Shown here piece by piece: positions 19,233-27,992 of a DNA stretch of 64,000 bases. The notes under the pieces were generated by a model, which did no database searches, had not been told where the DNA came from, and was given only the letters and a program-made list of their open reading frames with translations. How positions within the stretch are numbered: position 1 is the stretch's first letter; each line of letters begins with the position of its first letter. The DNA is from Rhizobium sophoriradicis (GTDB taxonomy: Bacteria > Pseudomonadota > Alphaproteobacteria > Rhizobiales > Rhizobiaceae), in NCBI RefSeq assembly GCF_003939025.1, contig NZ_RQIH01000007.1, forward strand, positions 186,001-250,000. The letters run 5' to 3'. A program made the translations under genes and the position numbers.

Positions 19233-20042
19233 TCAATAGGGGCCGGTGCGCGACGGATGGACGTCGTATTCGTGCAGGGCAGGATCGGCGTTCATCGCCG
19301 CAAAGATCGGCGCAAGGCGTTCGGCCCATGCAGCAATCCCGGTCTCGTCTGCGATCAGATCCTGGCGCACTTCGAGCAGCGCATGCGGGATGCCGGTTAT
19401 CATGCAGTGCCGGTACATGGTATCGCCCTTCAGGGCGCCGTCATAGGGCTCGTTGTCGCCGACGAAGAGGTCCGGATCGGCGCGTAGCATGTCGAGCAGC
19501 GGGCCGACGGCGCGTCGGTCGCTGTCCCAGAGGACTGCGGCATGCCAGGGACGGGGGATCCCTTTCCATGCCGGCGTGAAGGAATGCAGCGACAGCACCA
19601 GCGGCGCCCGGCCGGCGGCATTCGCCACCTTATCGATCGTTGCCGCCACGGCATTGTGATAGGGGCGATGGAAAGTCTCGATACGATACTCCCACTCCTG
19701 CCGCCCGATCGGATGATTGCCCGAGATGACGGCCCCGTCGGAAATCCTCATGATCAGCGTCGGATCATCCTCGCCGCGGTTCGGGTCGATCAGCAGGCGC
19801 GAGAAGCCGCCAAGCACCGCGGGCACGCCGAGTCTCGCCGAGAGCTGCCGCGTCAGGCCCTCGATCCCGATGTCATAGGCGATGTGGCGGGCAAAGGCCG
19901 CATCGGGCAGGCCGAGCCGGCCATATCGCGCGGGGAGGCGGTTCATCGCGTGATCGGCGAGGATCACCATGCCTTTGTCATGTTTGCCGGGTAGGATTTC
20001 GAAGGATTGGAAGTCGTCCATGAAGGATTTGCCATTCGTCAT
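19233..20042 (-). CDS. N-formylglutamate amidohydrolase
   Basis: The 269-residue protein belongs to the N-formylglutamate amidohydrolase (HutG-type) family: VILADHAMNRLPARYGRLGL, IDPNRGEDDPTLI, HSFTPAWKG and VRQDLI are characteristic, with the metal-site histidines and aspartates in the first two. The reaction is hydrolysis of N-formyl-L-glutamate to glutamate and formate, the end of one histidine degradation route; family members may act on other formyl or acyl amino acids. No other hut genes are nearby. ATG 20042 has only a weak GAGG upstream. Confidence 0.85.
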   Translation of the reverse strand: MTNGKSFMDDFQSFEILPGKHDKGMVILADHAMNRLPARYGRLGLPDAAFARHIAYDIGIEGLTRQLSARLGVPAVLGGFSRLLIDPNRGEDDPTLIMRISDGAVISGNHPIGRQEWEYRIETFHRPYHNAVAATIDKVANAAGRAPLVLSLHSFTPAWKGIPRPWHAAVLWDSDRRAVGPLLDMLRADPDLFVGDNEPYDGALKGDTMYRHCMITGIPHALLEVRQDLIADETGIAAWAERLAPIFAAMNADPALHEYDVHPSRTGPY

Positions 20043-20221
20043 TGCGCAGTCGGCCTCACTGATCGCATGGGGCTGCCGCCGGTTCAAGCGCGACAAGCGG
20101 CGAGAACGGAGACGACCCTTGACGCGCAGTTTATGAAAGGAAATATAATCGATTAGCATCGCGTTGACTTTCGCATGACGGCGGCGCAAGAAGACACGGA
20201 TACGAATAACCGTGGAGCTAT

Positions 20222-20707
20222 TTGGGAGCCGTGTTGATTCAAGCCGCGCCAAGTTTCCGCACGCGGTCCGGACCGCTGGTCCGACTCGCTCTGTTCGCTC
20301 TTGCAGCTTTTATGCCGTTCTTCATCGCAGATGCCGCACGCGCCGATTTTCGCGTCTGCAACGGAACACAGAATCTCGTCGGCGTTGCGATCGGATACAG
20401 GGCCAAGGATGGCTGGGTCACGGAAGGCTGGTGGCAAGTGCCGGCAACGACCTGCGCCACGCTGATCGAGGGAGAACTGCAGTCGCGTTATTATTACCTC
20501 TACGCAGAGGACGCCGCCCGGGGAGGACGATGGACGGGGGATGTCCAGATGTGCGTGGCGGAAAATGAGTTCAAGATCTCGGGTGTGCAGGATTGTTATG
20601 CCCGCGGTTACCAGAAGATGGGATTCAAGGAATACGACACCGGCCGTCAGGGCAGCTGGATGGTCCAACTCTCCGACACCCCAGGGACGCAAGAAAGCCA
20701 GAATTGA
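20222..20707 (+). CDS. DUF1036 secreted protein
   Basis: The product has a signal sequence (LVRLALFALAAFMPFFIADA) and a compact DUF1036 domain (DFRVCNGTQNLVGVAIGYR, then GWVTEGWWQVPATTCATLIE and YYYLYAEDAARGG) with four cysteines likely to form disulphides in the periplasm. Function is unknown. The start is uncertain between TTG 20222 (GTGGAG upstream) and GTG 20231 (GGGAG upstream). Its stop overlaps the pyk ATG (TGATG), so pyruvate kinase is translated behind it. This pairing recurs in rhizobia as far as I recall. Confidence 0.82.
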   Translation: MGAVLIQAAPSFRTRSGPLVRLALFALAAFMPFFIADAARADFRVCNGTQNLVGVAIGYRAKDGWVTEGWWQVPATTCATLIEGELQSRYYYLYAEDAARGGRWTGDVQMCVAENEFKISGVQDCYARGYQKMGFKEYDTGRQGSWMVQLSDTPGTQESQN

Positions 20708-22146
20708 TGAAGCGTAATCGCAAAATTAAAATCCTCGCCACCCTCGGGCCCGCCTCCTCCGAGGAATCGATGATCGAGAAGCTGCACCAGGCCGGTGCCG
20801 ATGTCTTCCGCATCAATATGAGCCATGCGAGCCACGACCTGATGCGTACGCTCATCCAGCGTATCCGCTCGGTCGAGGCCCGCTCCGGCCGGCCGATCGG
20901 CATTCTGGCCGACCTGCAGGGGCCGAAACTGCGCGTCGGCAAGTTCGTCGACAGCAAGGTCGATCTGAAGCCCGGCCAGACTTTCACGCTCGACAACAAC
21001 GAAGCGCTCGGCGACCAGACCCGTGTCTATCTGCCGCACCCGGAAATCCTGGAATCGGTGCAGCCCGGCCATCGCCTGCTGATCGACGACGGCAAGCTCG
21101 CGCTCCGCGCCGAAAAATGCGACGGCAAGAGCATCGTCACGACGGTTATATCCGGTACCCGCATTTCCGACCGCAAGGGTGTCAGCCTTCCCGACACGCT
21201 GCTCGGCGTCGGCTCACTGACGGACAAGGACCGCGCCGACCTCGACGCCGTGCTTGCCACGGACGATGTCGACTGGGTGGCGCTGTCCTTCGTCCAGCGT
21301 CCCGACGACCTTGCCGAAGTGCGCAAGATCGCCCGTGGCCGTGTCGGCCTGATGTCGAAGATCGAAAAGCCGCAGGCCCTCGAGCGCATCGAGGAAATCA
21401 TCGAGCTTTCCGATGCCTTGATGGTCGCCCGCGGCGATCTCGGTGTCGAAATGCCGCTCGAATCGGTTCCCGGCATCCAGAAGCAGCTGATCCGCGCCTG
21501 CCGCCGTTCGGGCAAGCCGGTCGTCGTCGCCACGCAGATGCTGGAATCGATGATCTCGGCGCCGGTGCCGACGCGCGCCGAAGTGTCGGACGTTGCGACC
21601 GCCGTCTTCGAAGGTGCCGATGCCGTCATGCTCTCGGCCGAATCGGCTTCGGGCGATTATCCGATCGAAGCCGTCTCGACCATGGCGTCGATTGCCACGG
21701 CCATCGAGCGCGAGCCGCATTATCCCGGCATCATCTATGCCCAGCGCGCCCAGCCGGAAGCGACCGGCGCCGATGCGATCTCGCTTGCGGCCCGCCAGAT
21801 CGCCGAAACGCTGAAGCTGTCGGCGATCGTCTGTTATACCTCGTCGGGCACGACAGGCCTTCGCGCCTCGCGCGAGCGTCCGCAGGTGCCGATCCTGGCG
21901 CTGTCGCCGATCATCAAGACGGCGCGCCGGCTTGCCATCGTCTGGGGCCTGCATTGCGTCGTCACCCATGACGCCACCGATCTCGACGACATGGTCAACC
22001 GCGCCTGCCGCATCGTTGCGGACGAAGGCTTCGGCAAGCCGGGCGACCGCATCATCATCTCGGCCGGCGTGCCGCTCGGCACGCCCGGCGCCACCAACAT
22101 GATCCGCATTGCCTATATCGGTTCCGACGGCCAGAGCGGCATCTGA
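20707..22146 (+). CDS. pyk: Pyruvate kinase
   Basis: This 479-residue protein is a full pyruvate kinase, converting phosphoenolpyruvate and ADP to pyruvate and ATP. Visible motifs include KILATLGPASS, FRINMSHASHD, ADLQGPKLRVGKF, the catalytic-lysine signature LMSKIEKPQALERIEEII, and the substrate loop VARGDLGVEMPLE. The ATG at 20707 shares its A with the upstream stop (TGATG). A clear terminator follows. Confidence 0.96.
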   Translation: MKRNRKIKILATLGPASSEESMIEKLHQAGADVFRINMSHASHDLMRTLIQRIRSVEARSGRPIGILADLQGPKLRVGKFVDSKVDLKPGQTFTLDNNEALGDQTRVYLPHPEILESVQPGHRLLIDDGKLALRAEKCDGKSIVTTVISGTRISDRKGVSLPDTLLGVGSLTDKDRADLDAVLATDDVDWVALSFVQRPDDLAEVRKIARGRVGLMSKIEKPQALERIEEIIELSDALMVARGDLGVEMPLESVPGIQKQLIRACRRSGKPVVVATQMLESMISAPVPTRAEVSDVATAVFEGADAVMLSAESASGDYPIEAVSTMASIATAIEREPHYPGIIYAQRAQPEATGADAISLAARQIAETLKLSAIVCYTSSGTTGLRASRERPQVPILALSPIIKTARRLAIVWGLHCVVTHDATDLDDMVNRACRIVADEGFGKPGDRIIISAGVPLGTPGATNMIRIAYIGSDGQSGI

Positions 22147-22164
22147 TCCGATCGCGTCCGTTCG

Positions 22165-22200
22165 AAAGCCCGCTGCCTCGAGGAGGCGGCGGGCTTTTTC
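22165..22200 (+). terminator. Intrinsic terminator after pyk
   Basis: AAGCCCGCTGCCT and AGGCGGCGGGCTT form a 13-bp stem with one G-U pair around CGAGG-type loop bases, followed by TTTTTC. It lies 20 bp past the pyk stop. Confidence 0.88.
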
Positions 22201-22270
22201 GTTGATAGGGTATCATTGCCAAGAGCTCCTGGGCGTGCAAGTTTCGACCGGTGGATTGGGAGGGATCGTC

Positions 22271-22906
22271 ATGGATATCGTCACGCTTGCCGCCTTTGCA
22301 GCCGTTTCCTTTGTCGGTATTGCGACGCCGGGGCCAACAGTGCTGCTGGCCCTGACCAACGGTTCGCGGCATGGTCTGCGCCGGGCAATTGCCGGAATGA
22401 TCGGCGCGGTGCTTTCCGATTTCGTGCTGATCGGCGCCGTGGCGGTCGGGCTCGGCGCGCTGCTGGCGGCATCCGAATTCTGGTTCTCGATGCTGAAATG
22501 GGCGGGTGCTGCTTACCTTGCCTTTCTCGGCATCATGCTGCTGCGCTCGAGAGGCGGGATCGATGCGGCGTTGCAAGCAGGTGCGCCGGCCGGCGCGGCG
22601 TCGACTTTCTCGATCGGCCTGAAGAGTTTCATGGTCGCGGCGACCAATCCGAAGGGCTATCTGTTCTTCTCGGCTTTCCTGCCGCAGTTTATCGATCCTA
22701 CCCAGCCGCAGGCAGGGCAATATGCGCTGCTGGCGCTGGTCTTTGCCGCGCTCGATTTCGTCATCATGTTCGGCTACGCGTTCTTCGGTTCGCAGGCGGT
22801 GCGTTTCCTGAAGAGCTCAGGCACCCTTTGGCTGGAGCGGGCCTGCGGCGGCGCGCTCCTGGCGCTTGCGGGCTCGCTTGCCTTCTATCGCCGAGCGACC
22901 GTTTGA
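22271..22906 (+). CDS. LysE/RhtB family amino-acid exporter
   Basis: The start at 22271 has GGAGGGA just upstream. The 211-residue protein has five to six hydrophobic segments and the family signature near the N-terminus (VGIATPGPTVLLALTNGSRH) plus NPKGYLFFSAFLPQF mid-protein. LysE/RhtB carriers export amino acids or related compounds across the inner membrane; the substrate cannot be told. It is convergent with the DUF4865 gene 8 bp away. Confidence 0.88.
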   Translation: MDIVTLAAFAAVSFVGIATPGPTVLLALTNGSRHGLRRAIAGMIGAVLSDFVLIGAVAVGLGALLAASEFWFSMLKWAGAAYLAFLGIMLLRSRGGIDAALQAGAPAGAASTFSIGLKSFMVAATNPKGYLFFSAFLPQFIDPTQPQAGQYALLALVFAALDFVIMFGYAFFGSQAVRFLKSSGTLWLERACGGALLALAGSLAFYRRATV

Positions 22907-22914
22907 CGTCAGCG

Positions 22915-23466
22915 TCAGGGAAGGGACAGGTGACCGACGCGATAGGCCTGCGTCTGCGCGCCGATCTCTGGAATCTCTCGCCATAGCCTGAAGCGCACTC
23001 GCGTCCATGTCGTCGGTTCGAAGCCGGAGACGGAGGCGAGCGCGCCGCCTGCCGCAACCTCGGCTTCAGCCTGCGCGCTTTCGGCCCGCCGGATATCAGC
23101 GAGGGGCGCGTAAGGCTCAGTCAACAGGATATCGCGGGTCGCGAATCTTGCAGCAGCGATCTCAGCCGAAAGCTCGGCCTGCCAGACAATCCAGGTTCTG
23201 ACCGTAGGCCAGCCGAAGGCGCCGGTCAGGGCTTCGAATCCCGCGCCGCAGAGAAAGTCGCTTGCCCCTTCCGGTTTCTGCCAGAGATAGAAGGGCGCAT
23301 AGAGATTGTCGCGGCTGGCGCATTCGCCTCGGCGGGCGCCGAGATAGGCTTTGAAGCCGAGATTGGGAAAACCGTCTAGCAGCGGCCCCTTGTCGCGGAT
23401 GCGTCGGTCGACGATCGACATGTCGTAATCGGCGGGCAGGGTGAAGCTGTATTGCATGGCAATCAT
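22915..23466 (-). CDS. DUF4865 family protein
   Basis: The 183-residue protein matches the DUF4865 family: MQYSFTLPADYDMSIVDRRI at the start, then DGFPNLGFKAYLGARRG and LYAPFYLWQKPEGASDFL. No catalytic function is known. The ATG overlaps the tautomerase stop (ATGA), so the two are co-translated and likely act together. An internal ATG at 23457 is an alternative start. Confidence 0.82.
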   Translation of the reverse strand: MIAMQYSFTLPADYDMSIVDRRIRDKGPLLDGFPNLGFKAYLGARRGECASRDNLYAPFYLWQKPEGASDFLCGAGFEALTGAFGWPTVRTWIVWQAELSAEIAAARFATRDILLTEPYAPLADIRRAESAQAEAEVAAGGALASVSGFEPTTWTRVRFRLWREIPEIGAQTQAYRVGHLSLP

Positions 23467-23882
23467 GAGCGTTCCCCTGCTGCCCGCAGCCGCCAGTCGG
23501 GATCCGTCATCTGCGCGATACCGTTGCCGAAGGACCAGTCTTCCGGGGCGCTGGTGCTGATGACGATCATCACGTCTTCCGGCCGAAGACCCGGCGATTG
23601 CGCCAGGAGATCGACAAGCCGGCGATAGAGCGCCGCCTTCATCTCGGCCGTTCGGGGTCGGCCGATGGTGATCGAGATATAGACGAAATCGCCGGAGCGC
23701 GGGCCGGCGAGATAGCTGCTGTCGAAGATCAGCTCGTTCTCATCATGCTGGTGGATGGCCTGGAAGCGATCGTCCTCAGGCACGTCGAAGGTCTTGACCA
23801 GGGCGCGCTGGATGGCGTCGGCGAGTGCCGCGAGATAGTCCGGCGACTTGCCTTTGCGAAGGGAAATGCGAACAAAGGGCAT
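23463..23882 (-). CDS. Tautomerase-superfamily protein
   Basis: The start at 23882 has GGAG 7 nt upstream and gives 139 residues, with the catalytic Pro directly after the initiator Met (MPFVRISLRKGK), as in the 4-oxalocrotonate tautomerase superfamily. The frame continues upstream but without family similarity. The length fits the longer, MSAD/cis-CaaD-like subgroup. The substrate is unknown. It forms an operon with DUF4865 and is divergent from a LysR regulator, which probably controls it. Confidence 0.83.
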   Translation of the reverse strand: MPFVRISLRKGKSPDYLAALADAIQRALVKTFDVPEDDRFQAIHQHDENELIFDSSYLAGPRSGDFVYISITIGRPRTAEMKAALYRRLVDLLAQSPGLRPEDVMIVISTSAPEDWSFGNGIAQMTDPDWRLRAAGERS

Positions 23883-23956
23883 CGGGATCTCCATTGTTGG
23901 GGCCGTCCGGCGGCCTTGACAACAGCACCATCGCACGGCACGATGATGCTGAAAAT

Positions 23957-23990
23957 CAGAATATTTTGGATAAATAATCCCGAAAATCTG
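23957..23990. promoter_or_regulatory. Imperfect palindrome, candidate LysR operator
   Basis: CAGAATATTTTGGA and TCCCGAAAATCTG are imperfect inverted arms around TAAATAA in the 117-bp gap between the tautomerase and LysR genes, close to the LysR start. LysR proteins usually bind such AT-rich dyads between divergent genes. Confidence 0.4.
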
Positions 23991-23999
23991 GACTGTGTG

Positions 24000-24893
24000 A
24001 TGCGGCGGACCATCTTCGATCTTGACGTGCTTCGAACCTTTTCGACCGGCATGGAGCTCGGCAATTTTGCCAAGGCGGCCGAAAGGCTCGGGCGTTCGAC
24101 CTCGGCGGTCAGCGCGCAGCTGAAGAAGCTGGAGGAACAGGCGGGCACGCCGATCTTCCGCAAGGCGGGGCGCGGGCTGGCGCTGACCGATGCCGGTGAG
24201 ACGATGCTCGGCTATGCCAGGCGGCTGTTGGAACTCAACGACGAGGCGGCCGCCGCCGTGCACAGCATCGAGCTGGAGGGCTGGGTGCGGCTTGGGCTGC
24301 AGGAGGATTTCGGAGAGACCTTGTTGCCCGAGGTGCTCGGCCGTTTCGCCCGCGCCCATCCGAAGGTCCGCATCGAGGCGCGGGTGGCACGCAATACCGA
24401 ACTGCTCGAGCGCGTCACATCAGGCAAGCTCGATCTGGCGCTTGCCTGGAGCGACGGCGCGATGACGGCACATTGCGAGCGAATCGGCGAAGTGCCGATG
24501 TGCTGGATCGGGCCTGTCGAGGGGCCGCTCGGCTGGCATGCGGCCAGCGGCGAACCGATGCCGCTCGCTTCGCTGGAGGCGCCGTGCCTGTTGCGCACCG
24601 CGGCGACAAAGGCGCTTGATGCGGCCGGCATTTCCTGGCGGCTCGCCTTCGTCAGTGCAAGTCTCGGCGGCCTCTGGGCGGCGACGGCAGCCGGCCTCGG
24701 TCTCACCATCCGCACGCCAATCGGCCTGCCGGCGAAGCTCCGGCCGCTGACGCCCGCGACGCTCGGCCTGCCCGACCTGCCGAAGCTTGGTCTGGTCCTG
24801 CATCGGGCCGAAGCCGAACTGCAACCGGCGGCGGCGCGGCTTGGCGAACTGGTGATGCAATCCGTGCATGAGGCGTTGGTCTCTGCACATTGA
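24000..24893 (+). CDS. LysR-family transcriptional regulator
   Basis: From ATG 24000 the product is 297 residues, standard for LysR proteins. It has an N-terminal winged helix (FDLDVLRTFSTGMELGNFAK, then AAERLGRSTSAVSAQLKKLE) and a periplasmic-binding-like effector domain (about 90-297). It probably regulates the divergent tautomerase-DUF4865 operon. The effector is unknown. Confidence 0.9.
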   Translation: MRRTIFDLDVLRTFSTGMELGNFAKAAERLGRSTSAVSAQLKKLEEQAGTPIFRKAGRGLALTDAGETMLGYARRLLELNDEAAAAVHSIELEGWVRLGLQEDFGETLLPEVLGRFARAHPKVRIEARVARNTELLERVTSGKLDLALAWSDGAMTAHCERIGEVPMCWIGPVEGPLGWHAASGEPMPLASLEAPCLLRTAATKALDAAGISWRLAFVSASLGGLWAATAAGLGLTIRTPIGLPAKLRPLTPATLGLPDLPKLGLVLHRAEAELQPAAARLGELVMQSVHEALVSAH

Positions 24894-24945
24894 CCCTTCC
24901 TGCTGACGGTTGATCGTGGCATCCGGCTTGAAAGGGCCGGATGCC

Positions 24946-25896
24946 TCAAGCCTGATGTTGCTGCTGGGCGCTGCGGCGGATCGCCTGCGGCGGCTGGCCG
25001 AAAGCGCGCAGGAAGGCGCGGCGCATGCGCTCGCGGTCGGCGAAACCGGTTTCGCGGGCAACGACGTCGATCGGGTGCCGGCCCTGCTCCATCATCAGGC
25101 GGGCTGCTTCAAGCCGCAGGTTCTCGACGGCCTTGGCCGGTGATTGTCCGGTTTCGGCGCGGAAGGCGCGGCTGAACTGGCGAGGGCTGAGATGGGCCGC
25201 TTCCGCCAATTCTTCGACGGAAAGCGTCGATTTCAGATTGCCGCGGGCGTGGGCGAGCGCCTTCTGGATGCGGTCGGATTTGGGCTCCAGTTCCAGCAGG
25301 GCTGAAAATTGCGACTGACCGCCGGCGCGCCTGTGATAGACGACGAGCGTGCGGGCAACGGCGCGCGCTACCTCGAAACCATGGTCCTTCTCGACCATCG
25401 CCAAAGCCAGATCGAGACCGGCCGTCATGCCGGCCGAAGTCCAGACCGATCCGTCGACGATGAAGATCCGGTCTTCTTCCATCTTTATTTTGGGATAACG
25501 GCTTTGCAGTTCGCGGGAGACATACCAGTGCGTCGTCGCGCGGCGGCCGTCGAGGATACCGGCTTCGGCAAGGAAGAAGGCGCCGGTGCAGATCGAGGCC
25601 AGACGACGTGTGGCGGGCAGGGCGGCGCGGATGAAATCGGCTTCCGCAGCATTCGGAAGCCTGATACCCGGTGCTCCGGCCACGATCAGCGTATCGAAGT
25701 TCGGCTCGCCGAAGGCCTCCGTCTCCATCACCATACCAAGCGAGTTTGCAATCGGCCCGCCATTTTCGGAGAGGTAGCGGATCTCGTAGACCTTTTCCTC
25801 GAGTTCGAGATTGGCGAACTCGAAGGCTGAGATCGCCGCCAGGCTCATGATCTGGAAGCCGGGATAGAGCAGAAAGCCGATTCGCTGCATGGTCAT
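24946..25896 (-). CDS. GlxA-type AraC regulator with DJ-1/PfpI domain
   Basis: The 316-residue protein (start 25896, MTMQRIGFLLYP) has an N-terminal DJ-1/PfpI amidase-like domain with the nucleophile-elbow region LASICTGAFFLAEAGILDGR (about 1-170). A C-terminal AraC double helix-turn-helix follows (LSVEELAEAAHLSPRQFSRA, then VVARETGFADRERMRRAFLR). This architecture is the GlxA regulator group. It is divergent from an SDR oxidoreductase gene, its likely target. A second ATG two codons later is possible. Confidence 0.88.
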   Translation of the reverse strand: MTMQRIGFLLYPGFQIMSLAAISAFEFANLELEEKVYEIRYLSENGGPIANSLGMVMETEAFGEPNFDTLIVAGAPGIRLPNAAEADFIRAALPATRRLASICTGAFFLAEAGILDGRRATTHWYVSRELQSRYPKIKMEEDRIFIVDGSVWTSAGMTAGLDLALAMVEKDHGFEVARAVARTLVVYHRRAGGQSQFSALLELEPKSDRIQKALAHARGNLKSTLSVEELAEAAHLSPRQFSRAFRAETGQSPAKAVENLRLEAARLMMEQGRHPIDVVARETGFADRERMRRAFLRAFGQPPQAIRRSAQQQHQA

Positions 25897-25900
25897 CGAG

Positions 25901-25950
25901 TCCTGAAAAGAGGATGTCCTGAAAGGTGGTATATATGACATTCAGGTCAT
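25901..25950. promoter_or_regulatory. Candidate binding sites for the GlxA-type regulator
   Basis: In the gap between the regulator and SDR genes TCCTGAAAAG (25901-25910) and TCCTGAAAGG (25917-25926) are direct repeats 16 bp apart. The same core appears inverted as TTCAGG (25941-25946) inside ATGAC-ATTCAG-GTCAT. AraC-type proteins commonly bind direct repeats. Assignment is inferential. Confidence 0.4.
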
Positions 25951-26018
25951 TCGCAATCGGGCGTAAGACTCTCCTCAAGCGCAAGGCATCGGGCCGGCGC
26001 AATTGAAGGAGACGGGCC

Positions 26019-26831
26019 ATGACGCAGGAACGCAATATACCGGAGCATAGGGGCACGGCGCTGATAACCGGCGCATCTTCGGGCATTGGAGCAATCTATG
26101 CCCATAGGCTGGCGAAGCAGGGTTACGACCTGATCATCGTCGCCCGCAACGGCGAGCGGCTGAAGGCGCTGGCAAGCCGGCTGACCGATGAAACCGGCCG
26201 GACCGTCGAGACCGTCACCGCCGATCTCGGCAACAGGGCAGACCTTGCCCGCGTCGAAGGCGTGCTTAGGCAAGACCGGAGCATCACGCTTCTCGTCAAC
26301 AATGCCGGCTTCGGCGGAACGGCGCCGCTGCTTTCCGCCGATGTCGACAAGATGCAGGAGATGATCGAGCTCAACGTCACGGCACTGACGCGGCTGACCT
26401 ATGCCGCGGTTCCCGGCTTCGTCGCACGCGGCGGCGGCACGATCATCAACATCGCCTCCATCGTCGCGATCGCGCCGGAGCTTCTGAACGGCGTCTACGG
26501 CGGTACGAAAGCCTTCGTGCACGCATTCAGCCAGTCGCTGAAGCATGAGCTGGCGGAGAAGAACATCCGCATCCAGGCCGTACTGCCCGGCGCCACGGCA
26601 ACGGAATTCTGGGGCATCGCCGGCACGCCGGTCGAGCATCTGCCCAACGAGATCGTAATGTCGGCGGAAGACATGGTCGATGCGTCGCTCGCCGGCCTGG
26701 AGCAGGGCGAATTCGCGACGATCCCGTCGCTTGAGGATGCCGGTCTGCTTGCCGCCTACGAGCAGGCGCGCCAGGCACTGATGCCGAATCTGTCGCGCGC
26801 CGCGCCGGCGAAGCGCTACAACATTGCCTGA
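26019..26831 (+). CDS. Short-chain dehydrogenase/reductase
   Basis: The 270-residue classical SDR has the cofactor motif TGASSGIG, NNAG (LLVNNAGFGG), catalytic Ser (INIASIVAIAPE) and YxxxK (VYGGTKAFVHAF). AAGGAG precedes the ATG. Substrate is unknown. It is divergent from the GlxA-type regulator and convergent with the dehydratase gene; a 10-bp perfect hairpin lies between. Confidence 0.88.
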   Translation: MTQERNIPEHRGTALITGASSGIGAIYAHRLAKQGYDLIIVARNGERLKALASRLTDETGRTVETVTADLGNRADLARVEGVLRQDRSITLLVNNAGFGGTAPLLSADVDKMQEMIELNVTALTRLTYAAVPGFVARGGGTIINIASIVAIAPELLNGVYGGTKAFVHAFSQSLKHELAEKNIRIQAVLPGATATEFWGIAGTPVEHLPNEIVMSAEDMVDASLAGLEQGEFATIPSLEDAGLLAAYEQARQALMPNLSRAAPAKRYNIA

Positions 26832-26846
26832 TTGCCATGGGCAAAG

Positions 26847-26873
26847 GCCATCCGCGGCTGTTGCGCGGATGGC
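26847..26873. terminator. Perfect 10-bp hairpin between convergent genes
   Basis: GCCATCCGCG and CGCGGATGGC pair perfectly around a 7-nt loop between the SDR and dehydratase stops. No T-run follows on either strand, so it may be a weak bidirectional terminator or an mRNA 3' stabiliser. Confidence 0.45.
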
Positions 26874-26897
26874 GAACGGCGTTCATTCGCATGATAT

Positions 26898-27872
26898 TCA
26901 GCCGAAACGTTCGAGAGCCATAGCGAAGATATCGGCATCGACATTGCCGCCGGAAGTGACGGCGATGACCGCGTCGCTTTCCAGCGCCTCGCCATGGAAG
27001 AGCGCGGCGGCGAGCGCCACGGCGCCTCCGGGCTCGACGACGATCTTCAGCCTGACGAAAGCGAGCGCCATGGCGCGCAGCGCCTCGTCGTCGGTGACGA
27101 CGATACCGGCGCCGGCAAGGCGCTTGAGGATCGGGAAGGTGATGTTGCCCGGCTGGGGCGTCAGGATCGCATCGCAGATCGAGCCTGATATCGACGCGTT
27201 GCGCTCGATCCTGCCGGAGGCGAGCGAGCGGGTCGTGTCGTCGAAATCCCTGGGCTCGCAGGGCCGGACGCGAAGGCCGGGGGCACTGGCTTCGAGGGCA
27301 AGGGCGATGCCGGAGGTCAATCCGCCGCCGCCGCAGGGCACGAGAACGTCGGCTGATGTCACGCCCTCTTCTTCGGCCTGTTCGGAAATCTCGAGGCCGG
27401 TCGTGCCCTGGCCGGCGATGACCAGCGGTTCGTCGAAGGGTTTGATCAGCGTCAGGCCGCGCTCGGCCGAGAGCCGGGCGCCGATCTCGTCGCGATCCTC
27501 GTTGGCGCGGTCGTAGAGCACGACTTCGGCGCCGAAGGCGCGGGTGTTGGCGATCTTCAGCTTCGGCGCATCGCTCGGCATGATGATGACGGCGGGCACG
27601 CCGTGCAGCTTGGCAGCCAGCGCCACACCCTGGGCATGGTTGCCGGAGGAAAAGGCGATGACGCCGCGGGCGCGCACGGCCGGATCGAGGCCGGAGACGG
27701 CAGACCAGCCGCCGCGAAATTTGAAGGAGCCGGAATGCTGCAGACATTCCGCCTTCACGAACAGGCGCCGGCCGGCGATGTCGTTGAGGAAGGGGGAGGA
27801 GAGAAGCGGCGTGCGCCTGATATGGCCGCGCAGACGAGCGCGGGCGGCGACAATCATTTCAATGCTTGCCAT
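26898..27872 (-). CDS. Threonine/serine dehydratase-like PLP enzyme
   Basis: The 324-residue fold-type II PLP protein has the lysine motif SGSFKFRGG, the phosphate-binding glycine loop PCGGGGLTSG and SSGNHAQGVALAAKLHG. This is the catabolic, ACT-less threonine dehydratase/serine racemase group. It would deaminate L-threonine or L-serine to 2-oxobutyrate or pyruvate, or racemise serine. The start at 27872 is preferred; ATG 27905 is also in frame. It lies 120 bp after ggt on the same strand. Confidence 0.85.
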   Translation of the reverse strand: MASIEMIVAARARLRGHIRRTPLLSSPFLNDIAGRRLFVKAECLQHSGSFKFRGGWSAVSGLDPAVRARGVIAFSSGNHAQGVALAAKLHGVPAVIIMPSDAPKLKIANTRAFGAEVVLYDRANEDRDEIGARLSAERGLTLIKPFDEPLVIAGQGTTGLEISEQAEEEGVTSADVLVPCGGGGLTSGIALALEASAPGLRVRPCEPRDFDDTTRSLASGRIERNASISGSICDAILTPQPGNITFPILKRLAGAGIVVTDDEALRAMALAFVRLKIVVEPGGAVALAAALFHGEALESDAVIAVTSGGNVDADIFAMALERFG

Positions 27873-27992
27873 TCGGGAATCGTCCTGCTTGGAGAGTTCG
27901 CACATGCATAGGATGCGGCACGCCGTTTGTGAACGTCGACTTTGTCACCGTGACATGAATGGAGATCCGCCGCCTGAACCTTTTTGGCGCCA

